Of a stretch of 38,720 nucleotides of DNA, positions 16,604 to 26,421 are shown one piece after another. The notes beneath the pieces are model-generated. The model did no database searches and was not told the DNA's origin. It was given only the letters and a program-made list of their open reading frames with translations. The stretch comes from Bacteroidota bacterium (GTDB lineage: Bacteria > Bacteroidota > Bacteroidia > Chitinophagales > Chitinophagaceae). A program made the position numbers and the translations under genes. Positions within the stretch are counted from its first letter, which is position 1. Each line of letters opens with the position of its first letter. The DNA is taken from contig JAEZLJ010000026.1 in NCBI GenBank assembly GCA_023415275.1, positions 1-38,720 of the forward strand, read 5' to 3'.

Positions 16604-19600
16604 ATGCCTTCAAAAGGCCGCTCAGTTTTATTGTTTATAGCCTTTGCACTCCTGTTGAGTTCCTGTAAAAAAAAGAACAACTTATTTACAAGTTTGTCTC
16701 CTTCCAAGACGAATGTTCATTTTGCCAATAACCTGGAAAAACGGGATCTGTTCAGCATACTCTATTATCTCTATTATTATAACGGAGGTGGGGTAGCAAC
16801 AGGGGATATCAATAATGATGGGCTGCCTGATATTTATTTTACAGCTAATAGTAAGGGTCATAACAAGCTTTATCTTAATAAGGGCAATTTTCAATTTGAA
16901 GACATTACAGACAAGGCAGGTGTGGCCGGCACATCGGACTGGTGCAGTGGTGTAACCATGGCAGATGTAAATGGCGATGGCAACCTGGATATCTATGTGT
17001 CGGCTGTAGCCAATCACCATGGGCTGAAGGGCCGCAATGAATTATTCATCAATAATGGTAATGGAACCTTTACAGAAAGCGCAGCTAAATATGGACTGGA
17101 CTTTTCCGGCTTTACCACTCAAACTGCCTTTTTTGATTATGATCATGATGGTGACCTGGATTGCTATATTCTAAACCAGTCACACCAGCCTAACCAGAAT
17201 ATAGTTGATACCATCAACAGGAGAAAGTTTGACAAGTATGCCGGTGACAGGCTGTATCGCAATGATATGAATACGCCCGCAGGTAAATTCACTGATGTTT
17301 CGGCAAGCGCAGGAATTTACCAAAGTAGCCTTGGATATGGACTGGGCATCGCCATTGCAGATATGAATAATGATGGATGGGATGATATATACATCGGCAA
17401 TGATTTTCACGAGAACGATTATTATTATATAAACAATGGAAATGGCAGCTTTACAGAAAGTGGCTCTAAAGTCTTCAACCATTATTCCAGGTTTAGCATG
17501 GGCAATGATATTGCCGATTATAACAATGATGGACAACCTGACCTGGTAACGGTGGATATGCTGCCTAATGATGAAAAAGTTCTTAAGACCTATGGAAGTG
17601 ATGAAAACGCTGATATCTATAAGTTGAAGATCGTGAGAAATGGATATCAGTACCAGTATTCAAAGAACTGCCTGCAACGCAATAATGGGAATGGTGCAAG
17701 CTTTAGCGAGACAGCCTTGCTGAGTGGTGTATCAGCTACAGACTGGAGCTGGTGTCCTTTATTTGCAGACTTTGATAATGATGGCAAAAAAGATCTGTTT
17801 ATATCCAGTGGCATTGTAAAACGGCCGGTAGACCTGGACTATGTGAAGTTTGTTTCCAACCTGTACATGCATAAAGCATTGAATACTTCAGATAAGTATG
17901 ATGATATGGCTTTGGAAAAAATGCCTGACGGCAGTTCGCATCCTTTCTTATTTAGAGGTGATGGTCAGAATTCATTTAAGGATGTGAGTAATGAATGGGG
18001 AACAGGCAAAATGAAAGGATATTTCAATGGCGCTGCCTATGCCGATCTGGATAACGATGGCAACCTGGATTTGGTGATGAATTGCATTGATGCACCGGCT
18101 GTTATTTTAAAAAATAATGCACCGCGTAAAAATTACATATCACTGGCATTGCAGGGAGATGGACTGAATAAAAAGGGAGTAGGCGCTAAAGCTTATGTAT
18201 TTACCAAAGGCAAAATGCAATACCAGCAATTGATGCCTACCAGGGGATTTCAATCCAGTTCGGATACCAGGTTGCATTTTGGTCTTGACTCTGTTGCTAC
18301 TGTAGATAGCATACTGGTGGTTTGGCCCGATCAGAAATTTCAGGTGCTAAGAAACCTTAAACCCAATCAAATACTAACCGTTCACCAAAAAGACGCAGAT
18401 GGTCGTTTTGAATATAACAGCTTTTTCCCTCCTGCCCCATCAGTTTTATCACCGCTTATCGGTTTTTCCAATATATGGCAACACAAGGAAAATGAATTCG
18501 AAGATTATAATGTACAATATCTTATTCCGCATGCAGAGTCTACACGGGGGCCTAAGATAGCTGTTGCAGATGTGAATGGTGATGGACTTGATGATATGTA
18601 TGCCTGTGGAGCAAAAGGACAAGCCGGGGCATTGCTGTTGCAAACGCCTGGAGGAAGTTTTACACCCATTGATACAGCCATATTCAAACAGGATGCTGCC
18701 AGTGAAGATGTTGACGCCCTGTTTTTTGATGCCAATGGTGATAAAAAGCCAGACCTCTACGTGGTAAGCGGTGGAAATGAATATACGGGCAATGATCCTG
18801 CACTGCTGGATCGGTTATATATCAATGATGGCAAGGGACATTTTACACGGGCAGCCAATGCACTGCCCCTATTGTTCCAGAATAAGTCCTGCGTAAGTGC
18901 AGCAGACATAGACCATGATGGAGATATGGATCTTTTTGTAGGTAACCTGGCCAATCCTAAAGCCTATGGCATTCCTCAAACTTCACAGTTGTTACTAAAT
19001 GATGGTAAAGGCATATTCAAAGTAGCAGAGGATGGATTTATGCCATTAAAGGATATAGGGATGGTAACAACTGCCGCCTTCACCGATATTAACCATGATG
19101 GATGGAGCGATCTTTTGGTGGCTGGAGAATGGATGCCCATTACTCTATTTACCAATAAGAATGGCAGGTTTGTAAAATCTGAGATACCCCACTCCACGGG
19201 TTGGTGGCAAACCATTTTTGCAGATGATGTGAATGGCGATGGGAAAATGGATATCCTGGCTGGCAACTGGGGATGGAACAATAAGTTTGAAGATGGAAAA
19301 AATAGTCCTGTAAAACTGTATGTGGCTGATTTTGATAAGAATGGTCAAACAGACCAGTTATTATCCTATACAAAAAATGGCACCGAATATCCATTCCTTG
19401 CTAAGGACGAAATGGAAAAAGCATTGCCAGTGTTAAAAAAACATTACCTCCTGTATGCAGATTATGCCGGTCTGCCCATGAAGGACGCATTTTATGGATT
19501 TGCGGAAACGGTAAAGCCACTGGAAGCGGAAAGACTTGGATCTGCCGTTTGTTATGGTGATGGAAAGGGAGGGTTTACAATCAATGACCTGCCGGCAAGT

Positions 19601-19900
19601 TTGCAGCTGGCTCCTGTTTTCAGCTTTCAAAAGATTGCCCTGCCTGGCAATAGAAACGGATACCTTGCAGGTGGCAACTTTTTTGATGTAATTCCTTATG
19701 AAGGAAGATATGATGCCCAGGCGCTGGCCCTGTTTTCTGTGAACAAACAACAAGTGCATTATTTGAATGAACCAAATAGTTCCGGGCTGAAAGAACAGGT
19801 AAGAGATATCAAATGGGTGAAAACAGGGAAAGGCCCCTTGATGGTGGTGGCAGGCAATAATGCCCCATTATCTTTCTTTGGTTTAAACAAACCTAAATGA
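16604..19900 (+). CDS. FG-GAP/VCBS-repeat lipoprotein with ASPIC/UnbV domain
   Basis: The 1098-residue lipoprotein (signal MPSKGRSVLLFIAFALLLSSC) begins in the way usual for this group (YYNGGGVATGDINNDGLPDI). It carries about thirteen calcium-binding D-x-(N/D/H)-x-(D/N)-G-type loops, for example DVNGDGNLD, DYDHDGDLD, DFDNDGKKD, DIDHDGDMD and DVNGDGKMD, spaced along two beta-propeller-like halves. Between the halves, at about 505-590, is an ASPIC/UnbV (CRTAC1-like) domain (KGVGAKAYVF, PTRGFQSSSDTRLHFGLD). Such proteins often accompany SusC/SusD loci; a binding or scaffold role on the surface is likely but unproven. It is the first gene of the long plus-strand run, and its stop overlaps the next start (ATGA). 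Confidence 0.88.
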   Translation: MPSKGRSVLLFIAFALLLSSCKKKNNLFTSLSPSKTNVHFANNLEKRDLFSILYYLYYYNGGGVATGDINNDGLPDIYFTANSKGHNKLYLNKGNFQFEDITDKAGVAGTSDWCSGVTMADVNGDGNLDIYVSAVANHHGLKGRNELFINNGNGTFTESAAKYGLDFSGFTTQTAFFDYDHDGDLDCYILNQSHQPNQNIVDTINRRKFDKYAGDRLYRNDMNTPAGKFTDVSASAGIYQSSLGYGLGIAIADMNNDGWDDIYIGNDFHENDYYYINNGNGSFTESGSKVFNHYSRFSMGNDIADYNNDGQPDLVTVDMLPNDEKVLKTYGSDENADIYKLKIVRNGYQYQYSKNCLQRNNGNGASFSETALLSGVSATDWSWCPLFADFDNDGKKDLFISSGIVKRPVDLDYVKFVSNLYMHKALNTSDKYDDMALEKMPDGSSHPFLFRGDGQNSFKDVSNEWGTGKMKGYFNGAAYADLDNDGNLDLVMNCIDAPAVILKNNAPRKNYISLALQGDGLNKKGVGAKAYVFTKGKMQYQQLMPTRGFQSSSDTRLHFGLDSVATVDSILVVWPDQKFQVLRNLKPNQILTVHQKDADGRFEYNSFFPPAPSVLSPLIGFSNIWQHKENEFEDYNVQYLIPHAESTRGPKIAVADVNGDGLDDMYACGAKGQAGALLLQTPGGSFTPIDTAIFKQDAASEDVDALFFDANGDKKPDLYVVSGGNEYTGNDPALLDRLYINDGKGHFTRAANALPLLFQNKSCVSAADIDHDGDMDLFVGNLANPKAYGIPQTSQLLLNDGKGIFKVAEDGFMPLKDIGMVTTAAFTDINHDGWSDLLVAGEWMPITLFTNKNGRFVKSEIPHSTGWWQTIFADDVNGDGKMDILAGNWGWNNKFEDGKNSPVKLYVADFDKNGQTDQLLSYTKNGTEYPFLAKDEMEKALPVLKKHYLLYADYAGLPMKDAFYGFAETVKPLEAERLGSAVCYGDGKGGFTINDLPASLQLAPVFSFQKIALPGNRNGYLAGGNFFDVIPYEGRYDAQALALFSVNKQQVHYLNEPNSSGLKEQVRDIKWVKTGKGPLMVVAGNNAPLSFFGLNKPK

Positions 19901-21579
19901 TCAGGAACACAATGAAACAAATATTTCATACAGGTATTTTCATTCTATCAGCGCTAATTTTCACACACTGTGGCAAGTCATCATCTCCCTCTCCACAACC
20001 TACACCAACTCCCACGCCCTCCAGCTTTACTATGAAATCCTGGTCGGTTGATGGCTGGACCTATGATATTGCCAGCAGGACACCAGAAGTAAAGTTGAAT
20101 TTCTCCACTGCCATTGATAAAAGCTCAGTTGCCAGTAACATATCATTTAAGCAGAACTCAGGAACCCTTGTTCCTTATGATGTTGTTTATAGCAATGCTG
20201 ATAACACACTTGCCATAAAACCAACTGCTGCTTTGGCTCCATTGACCAGGTACAGGATCACTGTATCAAAGGGATTAAAATCGGCAAGTGGAGGAAACCT
20301 GAATGCGGCCACTGAGATCACCTTCATGACAACCATTGATTCATCAGATAAATTTTCACAGATCAGTGATTCAGCATTGGTAGAATTAGTTCAGAAGCAA
20401 AGCTTCAAATATTTCTGGGATTTTGGGCACCCGGTAAGTGGGCTTGCCAGGGAAAGAAATACATCTGGTGATATTGTTACCTCCGGTGGTTCAGGCTTTG
20501 GCATCATGGCTATACTGACAGGTATACACAGGGGTTTTATTACCAGGACACAGGGATTAGAAAGATTGCAAACCATGGTATCTTTTTTAAAGAATACGGC
20601 TAAAAAAGTTCATGGTGCCTTCCCTCATTGGCTGAATGGAGCCACAGGGGCCATAGTACCTTTTAGCCCAAAAGATGACGGAGCTGACCTGGTGGAAACT
20701 TCTTACCTCATGCAAGGTTTATTGTGCGCGAGGCAATATTTTAATAGCAGCGAGACCAATGAAACAGCACTAAGGGCAGATATCAATACTTTATGGAATG
20801 GTGTGGACTGGAATTGGTTCCGTCGCAACAATGAGAATATACTGTACTGGCATTACAGTGAGAATTATACATGGGATATGAACATGCCTATAAGAGGTTG
20901 GAATGAATGTTTGATCACTTATGTATTGGCGGCTTCTTCACCTACTCATTCCATCCCTAAAATTGTATATGATGAGGGCTGGGCACAAAATGGTGGTATG
21001 AAGAATGGCAAAAGCTATTATGGCTATGTATTGCCCCTGGGGCCAGAAAAAGGTGGACCATTATTTTTCAGTCACTATTCTTTCCTGGGTATCAATCCAA
21101 ACAACCTTACAGATGCCTATGCTGATTACCACACACAGGTGGTGAATCATACAAAGATCAATTATGAATACTGCAAGTCAAATCCAAATGGATATTATGG
21201 ATACAGTGATCAGTGCTGGGGACTTACTGCAAGTGATATTCAAAACGGGTATACTGCCAGTTCACCTACCAACGATGTTGGGGTGATTGCACCCACTGCT
21301 GCCCTGTCCTCATTTCCTTACACACCTACAGAATCAATGAAGGCTTTAAGATTTTTCTACTATAAACTGGGAGATAAATTGTGGGGCCCATATGGATTTT
21401 ATGATGCCTTTAGCCTGAAAGATGCCTGGTTTGCCAATTCCTACCTGTCCATTGACCAGGGACCAATCATAGTGATGATAGAAAACTACCGTACAGGGTT
21501 GCTTTGGAATTTATTTACGAGTTGTCCCGAAGTGAAAAGTGGAATGAAAAACCTGGGGTTTGCTGCACCTTATTTATAA
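19897..21579 (+). CDS. PF10091 GH144-like beta-glucan hydrolase with N-terminal Ig-like domain (paralogue A)
   Basis: The 560-residue lipoprotein has signal core MKQIFHTGIFILSALIFTHC, a PSPQPTPTPTPS linker and a Big_5-type Ig-like domain (about 45-148). The alpha/alpha-barrel PF10091 'glycoamylase' domain follows (about 155-560: FKYFWDFGHPVSGLARERN, GGSGFGIMA, KDDGADLVETSY, IDQGPIIVMIENYRTG). The founding GH144 enzymes, from Chitinophaga, are endo-beta-1,2-glucanases of this fold. E337 in RGWNECLITY is conserved in all four paralogues here and is a candidate catalytic acid. The start overlaps the preceding stop by 4 nt; ATG 19912 is an alternative start. It lies 21 nt before paralogue B. Confidence 0.88.
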   Translation: MIRNTMKQIFHTGIFILSALIFTHCGKSSSPSPQPTPTPTPSSFTMKSWSVDGWTYDIASRTPEVKLNFSTAIDKSSVASNISFKQNSGTLVPYDVVYSNADNTLAIKPTAALAPLTRYRITVSKGLKSASGGNLNAATEITFMTTIDSSDKFSQISDSALVELVQKQSFKYFWDFGHPVSGLARERNTSGDIVTSGGSGFGIMAILTGIHRGFITRTQGLERLQTMVSFLKNTAKKVHGAFPHWLNGATGAIVPFSPKDDGADLVETSYLMQGLLCARQYFNSSETNETALRADINTLWNGVDWNWFRRNNENILYWHYSENYTWDMNMPIRGWNECLITYVLAASSPTHSIPKIVYDEGWAQNGGMKNGKSYYGYVLPLGPEKGGPLFFSHYSFLGINPNNLTDAYADYHTQVVNHTKINYEYCKSNPNGYYGYSDQCWGLTASDIQNGYTASSPTNDVGVIAPTAALSSFPYTPTESMKALRFFYYKLGDKLWGPYGFYDAFSLKDAWFANSYLSIDQGPIIVMIENYRTGLLWNLFTSCPEVKSGMKNLGFAAPYL

Positions 21580-21600
21580 ACTTTTATTACCGCCTGCTTA

Positions 21601-22938
21601 ATGAAAAAATTACGCATCTTATTCCTGGTCTTATTGCCGATAATGGTATCCGCCCAGAAACCTGTTGCCCTCCAAAGACCCAGGAATCTTTCAGATACTG
21701 CATTGCTTGAATTAGTTCAAAAACAGACTTTTAAATACTTCTGGGATTTTGCGCATCCTGTTAGCGGCCTTGCAAGAGAAAGAAGCAATATTGCCTACGA
21801 ATACGGCAATGAAGTGGTCACTACAGGCGGAAGTGGATTTGGCGTCATGTCGGTAATAGTGGCTGCAGAAAGAGGATGGATCAAAAGAGATACTGCTGCC
21901 AGGTTCCTGTTGAAACTGGTTAGCTTTTTAAGCAAGGCTAATTCCTATCATGGTGTATTTCCACACTGGCTGAATGGGGCAACTGGCCAGACCATTCCTT
22001 TCAGCCGGAAGGATGATGGTGCTGACCTGGTAGAAAGCTCTTTTCTATTCCAGGGATTACTTTGCGCACGTCAGTATTTTACGGGTGATAACAGGGTGGA
22101 AAGAGACCTGCGTAACCGCATCAACTGGCTCTGGAATGATATTGAATGGAACTGGTTTACCAAGGGTGGAGAGGATGTATTGTACTGGCACTGGAGTCCT
22201 AACAATGGCTGGGCCATGAACTTCCCTATCCGAGGTTTTAATGAATGCCTGATCGTTTATGTACTGGCGGCATCAGGAGAGCGTTATCCTGTTCCCAGTT
22301 CAGTCTATCACAGGGGCTGGGCACAAAGCAACTTTTTTAAAAATGGTAAATCCTTTTACAATATTCAATTACCCCTGGGTTTCGATTATGGCGGACCCTT
22401 GTTCTTTAGCCATTATTCATTCCTTGGCCTGGACCCACGCGGATTAAAAGACAGGTACGCAGATTATTGGGAACAGAACAAAGCACATACCCTCATCAAC
22501 AGGGCCTATTGCATTGACAATCCCAAAAAATGGAAAGGCTATGGTGAGGAGTGCTGGGGATTAACGGCCAGTGACAGTTGGGTGGGATATGCTGCCCACT
22601 CTCCCTCAGAGGACCTTGGCGTGATCTCACCTACGGCAGCATTGTCTGCATTCCCTTACACGCCGCAATATTCCATGCAGGCACTGAAGCATTTTTACAA
22701 TGACCTGGGAGATAAAATATGGGGAGAATATGGATTCATTGATGCCTTCAGTGAATCAAAAAACTGGTATGCCCAATCCAATCTTGCCATTGACCAGGGA
22801 CCCATAATAGTGATGATAGAAAACTACAGGACAGGACTGCTTTGGAAATTATTTATGAGTTGTCCTGAAGTACAGCAGGGTTTACAAAAATTAGGATTTG
22901 AAAGCCCCCATATAAAGCAAAACAATGCTACAAAATAA
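21601..22938 (+). CDS. PF10091 GH144-like beta-glucan hydrolase, minimal form (paralogue B)
   Basis: The 445-residue protein has a type I signal peptide (MKKLRILFLVLLPIMVSA, cut before QKP) and only the PF10091 catalytic domain. The motifs are FKYFWDFAHPVSGLARERSN, GGSGFGVMS, RKDDGADLVESSF, RGFNECLIVY with candidate acid E215, and IDQGPIIVMIENYRTG. Size and layout are those of single-domain GH144 endo-beta-1,2-glucanases, so this copy is the best candidate for the core periplasmic glucanase. Unlike paralogue A it has no lipobox and may be soluble. Its 3' end overlaps the start of paralogue C by 14 nt, which indicates translational coupling. Confidence 0.88.
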   Translation: MKKLRILFLVLLPIMVSAQKPVALQRPRNLSDTALLELVQKQTFKYFWDFAHPVSGLARERSNIAYEYGNEVVTTGGSGFGVMSVIVAAERGWIKRDTAARFLLKLVSFLSKANSYHGVFPHWLNGATGQTIPFSRKDDGADLVESSFLFQGLLCARQYFTGDNRVERDLRNRINWLWNDIEWNWFTKGGEDVLYWHWSPNNGWAMNFPIRGFNECLIVYVLAASGERYPVPSSVYHRGWAQSNFFKNGKSFYNIQLPLGFDYGGPLFFSHYSFLGLDPRGLKDRYADYWEQNKAHTLINRAYCIDNPKKWKGYGEECWGLTASDSWVGYAAHSPSEDLGVISPTAALSAFPYTPQYSMQALKHFYNDLGDKIWGEYGFIDAFSESKNWYAQSNLAIDQGPIIVMIENYRTGLLWKLFMSCPEVQQGLQKLGFESPHIKQNNATK

Positions 22939-25102
22939 ATGTAAGTTGAGAATACACCTGGCCATAATAACCCTGTTATTTGTCACTGTTTGCGTAGCCC
23001 AGGAACCTGCCTACAATTACCAGTTCTTTGTCAACAGCCGTATGGAAGGCAATTACTTTTATAGTAAGGTGGTTACTGAAGGACCCTCTTCTGTAAAGAA
23101 TGAAAAAGGAAGGTTACCTGTAAATGGCAGCAACTTTTTTACTCCTGGCAATTCCCTTCAATTAGAGTATAAAAACAGCTTAAAGGGCAACTGGAAAGCC
23201 TTTATCTATAAGCCGCAGTTCAGGGGCCAGGATCATTTCGTTCCTTCACGTTATCTTTCCTTTCACTTTTTTTCTGCACAAACTATTTCCAATAATAATC
23301 TTCCCTTTGTTCAGCTTTTATTGCAGGACAGTAGCCTGTCCAAAAAGATAAGTTTTATTGTAAAGTCTTCCAATAAATGGGAGCGCATCAACATACCACT
23401 TGATGAATTTGGAATAGGAACATTTAGTGATCCAGCGAAAATAATTGGTATTGTTTTCTCACAGCGAGGCATGAACGAATCAGTTCAACGCATCTTTTTG
23501 GATGACATTGAATTTACCAAAACGATTAAAGGTGTAAAAACAAAAGAAATTCCCTCCATTCAAACAGCAAGAGGATATGCAAAACACATTGACATAGTTT
23601 GGAAAGCCGTAAAAGACAGCAATATCAAGTATGTCAAGATCTACAGGTCTGAAAACAGGAAACTATTTAAGCCTGTAGGCATTCAATCCCGGTTTATCAA
23701 TAGATATTCCGACTATGTAGGAGTAGCCGGGAGGAGTTACCAATACAAGATATCCTTCCTCAATTTAAACTACCAGGAATCGGGATTATCTGAACCTGTA
23801 ACTGCAAGTACACATGCTATGTCTGACGAAGAACTGATGGACATGGTACAGGAAGCAAGCTTCAGGTATTACTGGGATGGCGCAGAAGCCAATAGTGGCC
23901 TGGCAAAGGAAAATATTCCCGGCAGGCATTCCATGATCGCCTCTGGAGCATCAGGATTTGGAATGATGGCCTTGCTGGTAGGGGCAGAAAGAAAATTCAT
24001 CTCCAGGCAACAATTGATTGAACGCTTTAAAAAGATCACTTCTTTTTTGGAAAAAGCAGAAACATTCCATGGTGCCTTTCCTCATTTCATTGCAGGAAAT
24101 ACAGGAAAAGTGGAACCTTTTTTTGGAAGGCGCGACAATGGAGGAGATTTGGTAGAAACCTCCTTCCTGTTACAAGGGTTACTAGCCGCCAGGGCCTATT
24201 TCAAAGAAAACAATGCAGGGGAAGAGCAGATAAGAAAAAGCATTACATCCATCTGGGAAAAAATTGAATGGAACTGGTACAGGAGGTTCCCCGACAGCAA
24301 ATTCCTATACTGGCACTGGTCGCCCGACCAGGCATGGGTCATCAACCACCGGCTGATCGGCTGGAATGAGACCATGATAACCTACCTGCTGGCCATAGCA
24401 TCTCCTACCCACCCTGTTCCCGCTAGCCTGTATTACTCTGGCTGGGCAAACCAGGACAGCACAGGACAACATTACCGGAGTGCCTGGGGAGGAACCGGGG
24501 AAGGATCTATGTACACTAACGGTAACAGTTATTATGGTATCAAGCTGGATGTGGGTGTTTCAAACGGCGGACCCTTATTTTTTACACATTATTCCTATAT
24601 GGGTTACGATCCACACCAGTTGACGGACAGGTACACCAATTACTTCACCAATAACCAGCACATTGCGCAGATCAACCTACGGTATTGTATGGCGAATCCG
24701 CACCATTACAAAGATTATAGCGACAGTTGCTGGGGCCTGACAGCTAGTGATGGACCATTTAACTATTCCGCTGACGAACCTGTATTTGTCCGTGACCCGG
24801 GAAAGATAGCACCAACAGGCGCACTGGCATCCTTGCCTTATACACCTAAAGAGTCAATGAATGCCTTGAAGAATTATTATTATAACTATGGTAAATTTCT
24901 CTGGGGAGAATACGGTTTCCGCGATGCTTTCGACCTCAACGAAAACTGGTGTTCTGATATTTACATGGGTCTGAACCAGGCACCCATAGTAGTGATGATG
25001 GAAAATTACAGGACCGGTTTCATCTGGAATTTATTTATGAGTGACAAGAATGTACAGAATGGATTAGAAAAATTAAACAAAGAAACAGCAGACAAAAAAT
25101 AA
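22925..25102 (+). CDS. PF10091 GH144-like protein with N-terminal binding and FnIII modules (paralogue C)
   Basis: The 725-residue secreted protein has a signal peptide (HLAIITLLFVTVCVAQ), an unassigned beta-rich module resembling a carbohydrate-binding jelly roll (about 30-198, ending RIFLDDIEF), an FnIII-like domain (about 205-296) and a PF10091 domain (about 299-720). It is the most divergent of the four. NEC becomes NET (E482 kept), the shared DDGAD is DNGGD, and the shared DQGP becomes NQAP with N684. It also has an extra glycine-rich loop around 508-535. These changes suggest a different specificity or linkage preference, or reduced catalysis. It overlaps paralogue B and lies 11 nt before the phosphodiesterase gene. 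Confidence 0.83.
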   Translation: MLQNKCKLRIHLAIITLLFVTVCVAQEPAYNYQFFVNSRMEGNYFYSKVVTEGPSSVKNEKGRLPVNGSNFFTPGNSLQLEYKNSLKGNWKAFIYKPQFRGQDHFVPSRYLSFHFFSAQTISNNNLPFVQLLLQDSSLSKKISFIVKSSNKWERINIPLDEFGIGTFSDPAKIIGIVFSQRGMNESVQRIFLDDIEFTKTIKGVKTKEIPSIQTARGYAKHIDIVWKAVKDSNIKYVKIYRSENRKLFKPVGIQSRFINRYSDYVGVAGRSYQYKISFLNLNYQESGLSEPVTASTHAMSDEELMDMVQEASFRYYWDGAEANSGLAKENIPGRHSMIASGASGFGMMALLVGAERKFISRQQLIERFKKITSFLEKAETFHGAFPHFIAGNTGKVEPFFGRRDNGGDLVETSFLLQGLLAARAYFKENNAGEEQIRKSITSIWEKIEWNWYRRFPDSKFLYWHWSPDQAWVINHRLIGWNETMITYLLAIASPTHPVPASLYYSGWANQDSTGQHYRSAWGGTGEGSMYTNGNSYYGIKLDVGVSNGGPLFFTHYSYMGYDPHQLTDRYTNYFTNNQHIAQINLRYCMANPHHYKDYSDSCWGLTASDGPFNYSADEPVFVRDPGKIAPTGALASLPYTPKESMNALKNYYYNYGKFLWGEYGFRDAFDLNENWCSDIYMGLNQAPIVVMMENYRTGFIWNLFMSDKNVQNGLEKLNKETADKK

Positions 25103-25113
25103 ACACGTCTCTA

Positions 25114-26421
25114 ATGAATTGCATTATGCCTGATTGCTTGTCAACTGTTCAACTGCCTGCCTTATTTAAAAATTATTGCGCACGAAAAATAATAGCCGGG
25201 GTTTTATTCGTGGCTGTACTTCTATCCTCATCCCAGGTATGGGCGCAAAAATCACGTAAAGCCCTATTCATTATTGCAGACGGCATCCCGGCAGATGTGA
25301 TAGAAAGATTGCCCACACCAGCATTGGACGCTATCAGCAAGCAGGGAGGCTACACCCGCGCCTATGTAGGCGGCGAAAAAGGAGGCTACTCACAAACACC
25401 CACCATTTCCGCAGTTGGTTATAATAGCCTTCTAACTGGCACCTGGGTGAATAAGCATAATGTTTGGGATAACGATATTGTGGCACCCAATTATTCCTAC
25501 TGGAATATTTTCAGATTGTTTAAAAGCCAGTATACCCAAAAGAAAACAGCTGTTTTTTCTACATGGCTTGATAACAGAACAAAATTAGTTGGTAGTGATG
25601 CAAAGGAAGCAGGCAATTTCCAGCCCGACTATCATGTAGATGGGCTGGAACTGGACACGGTAAAATATCCTCATGATACAGCCGGCTATTTTTATCATTT
25701 GATAGATGAAGCTGTGACAGACAGTACCGTAAGTTTTATAAATGCAAGGGCACCAGATCTTACCTGGGTGTACCTGGAATACCCTGATGAAATGGGCCAC
25801 CGCCATGGCAACAGCAGCTATCTTGACAATGCCGTTCTATTACTTGATAAGCAGATCCATAAAATATGGCAGGCTATTGAATACCGGCAGCAAAATTTCA
25901 AAGAAGAGTGGGAACTTTATATTACCACGGATCATGGGCGGGACACCACCGGTTACAACCATGGCGGCCAGAGTGTAAGAGAACGGACAACCTGGATCGT
26001 AACCAACGCAAAAGGATTGAACGATAGATTCAAAAAAGATCAACCGGCCATTGTAGATATCATGCCCTCCATGGCCAGGTTTCTACAGATCAAAATACCC
26101 CGTGAACGATTAATGGAGATTGATGGTATTCCGTTAACCGGTAAGTTATCTGGTACCAATGCGGAAGCTGTATTTAATAGGAATAAAATAATGCTTGGCT
26201 GGAAAGCGATAGACAATTCAGGAAAAGCGAAGATCTGGCTGGCCACCACCAATTCATTCAAGACAGGCGGCAGGGATCAATACCATTTGGTAGCAAACAT
26301 CCCCGTATGTGCTCAAAAAGCGATACTTGACGTTAAGAAATACCCATCCGGCTTTTATAAGATAGTTATAGAAATGCCCTACAATATGCTGAACCGCTGG
26401 ATTGTGGTCAATCATAAATGA
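25114..26421 (+). CDS. Alkaline-phosphatase-superfamily phosphodiesterase (NPP-like)
   Basis: The 435-residue exported protein has a hydrophobic signal segment at about 25-44 (IIAGVLFVAVLLSSSQVWAQ). The metal-site pattern of type I phosphodiesterase/nucleotide pyrophosphatases is complete: D56 in IIADGIP, a Thr/Ser nucleophile in PTISA (T97 or S99), D225 and H229 in YPDEMGHRHG, D273-H274 in TTDHGRD and H283 in NHGG. Two zinc ions and hydrolysis of a phosphodiester or phosphomonoester are expected. It is placed between the third and fourth GH144-like genes, and its stop overlaps the start of paralogue D (ATGA). A role in removing phosphate-linked substituents from the glucan is therefore plausible but inferred. 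ATG 25126 is another possible start. Confidence 0.87.
   Translation: MNCIMPDCLSTVQLPALFKNYCARKIIAGVLFVAVLLSSSQVWAQKSRKALFIIADGIPADVIERLPTPALDAISKQGGYTRAYVGGEKGGYSQTPTISAVGYNSLLTGTWVNKHNVWDNDIVAPNYSYWNIFRLFKSQYTQKKTAVFSTWLDNRTKLVGSDAKEAGNFQPDYHVDGLELDTVKYPHDTAGYFYHLIDEAVTDSTVSFINARAPDLTWVYLEYPDEMGHRHGNSSYLDNAVLLLDKQIHKIWQAIEYRQQNFKEEWELYITTDHGRDTTGYNHGGQSVRERTTWIVTNAKGLNDRFKKDQPAIVDIMPSMARFLQIKIPRERLMEIDGIPLTGKLSGTNAEAVFNRNKIMLGWKAIDNSGKAKIWLATTNSFKTGGRDQYHLVANIPVCAQKAILDVKKYPSGFYKIVIEMPYNMLNRWIVVNHK

Noticed and set aside
16604..19900. EF-hand or integrin-type eukaryotic protein by transfer
   Set aside because: The calcium loops are FG-GAP/VCBS motifs and the ASPIC/UnbV domain with a bacterial lipobox is common in Bacteroidota, so transfer from a eukaryote is not needed.
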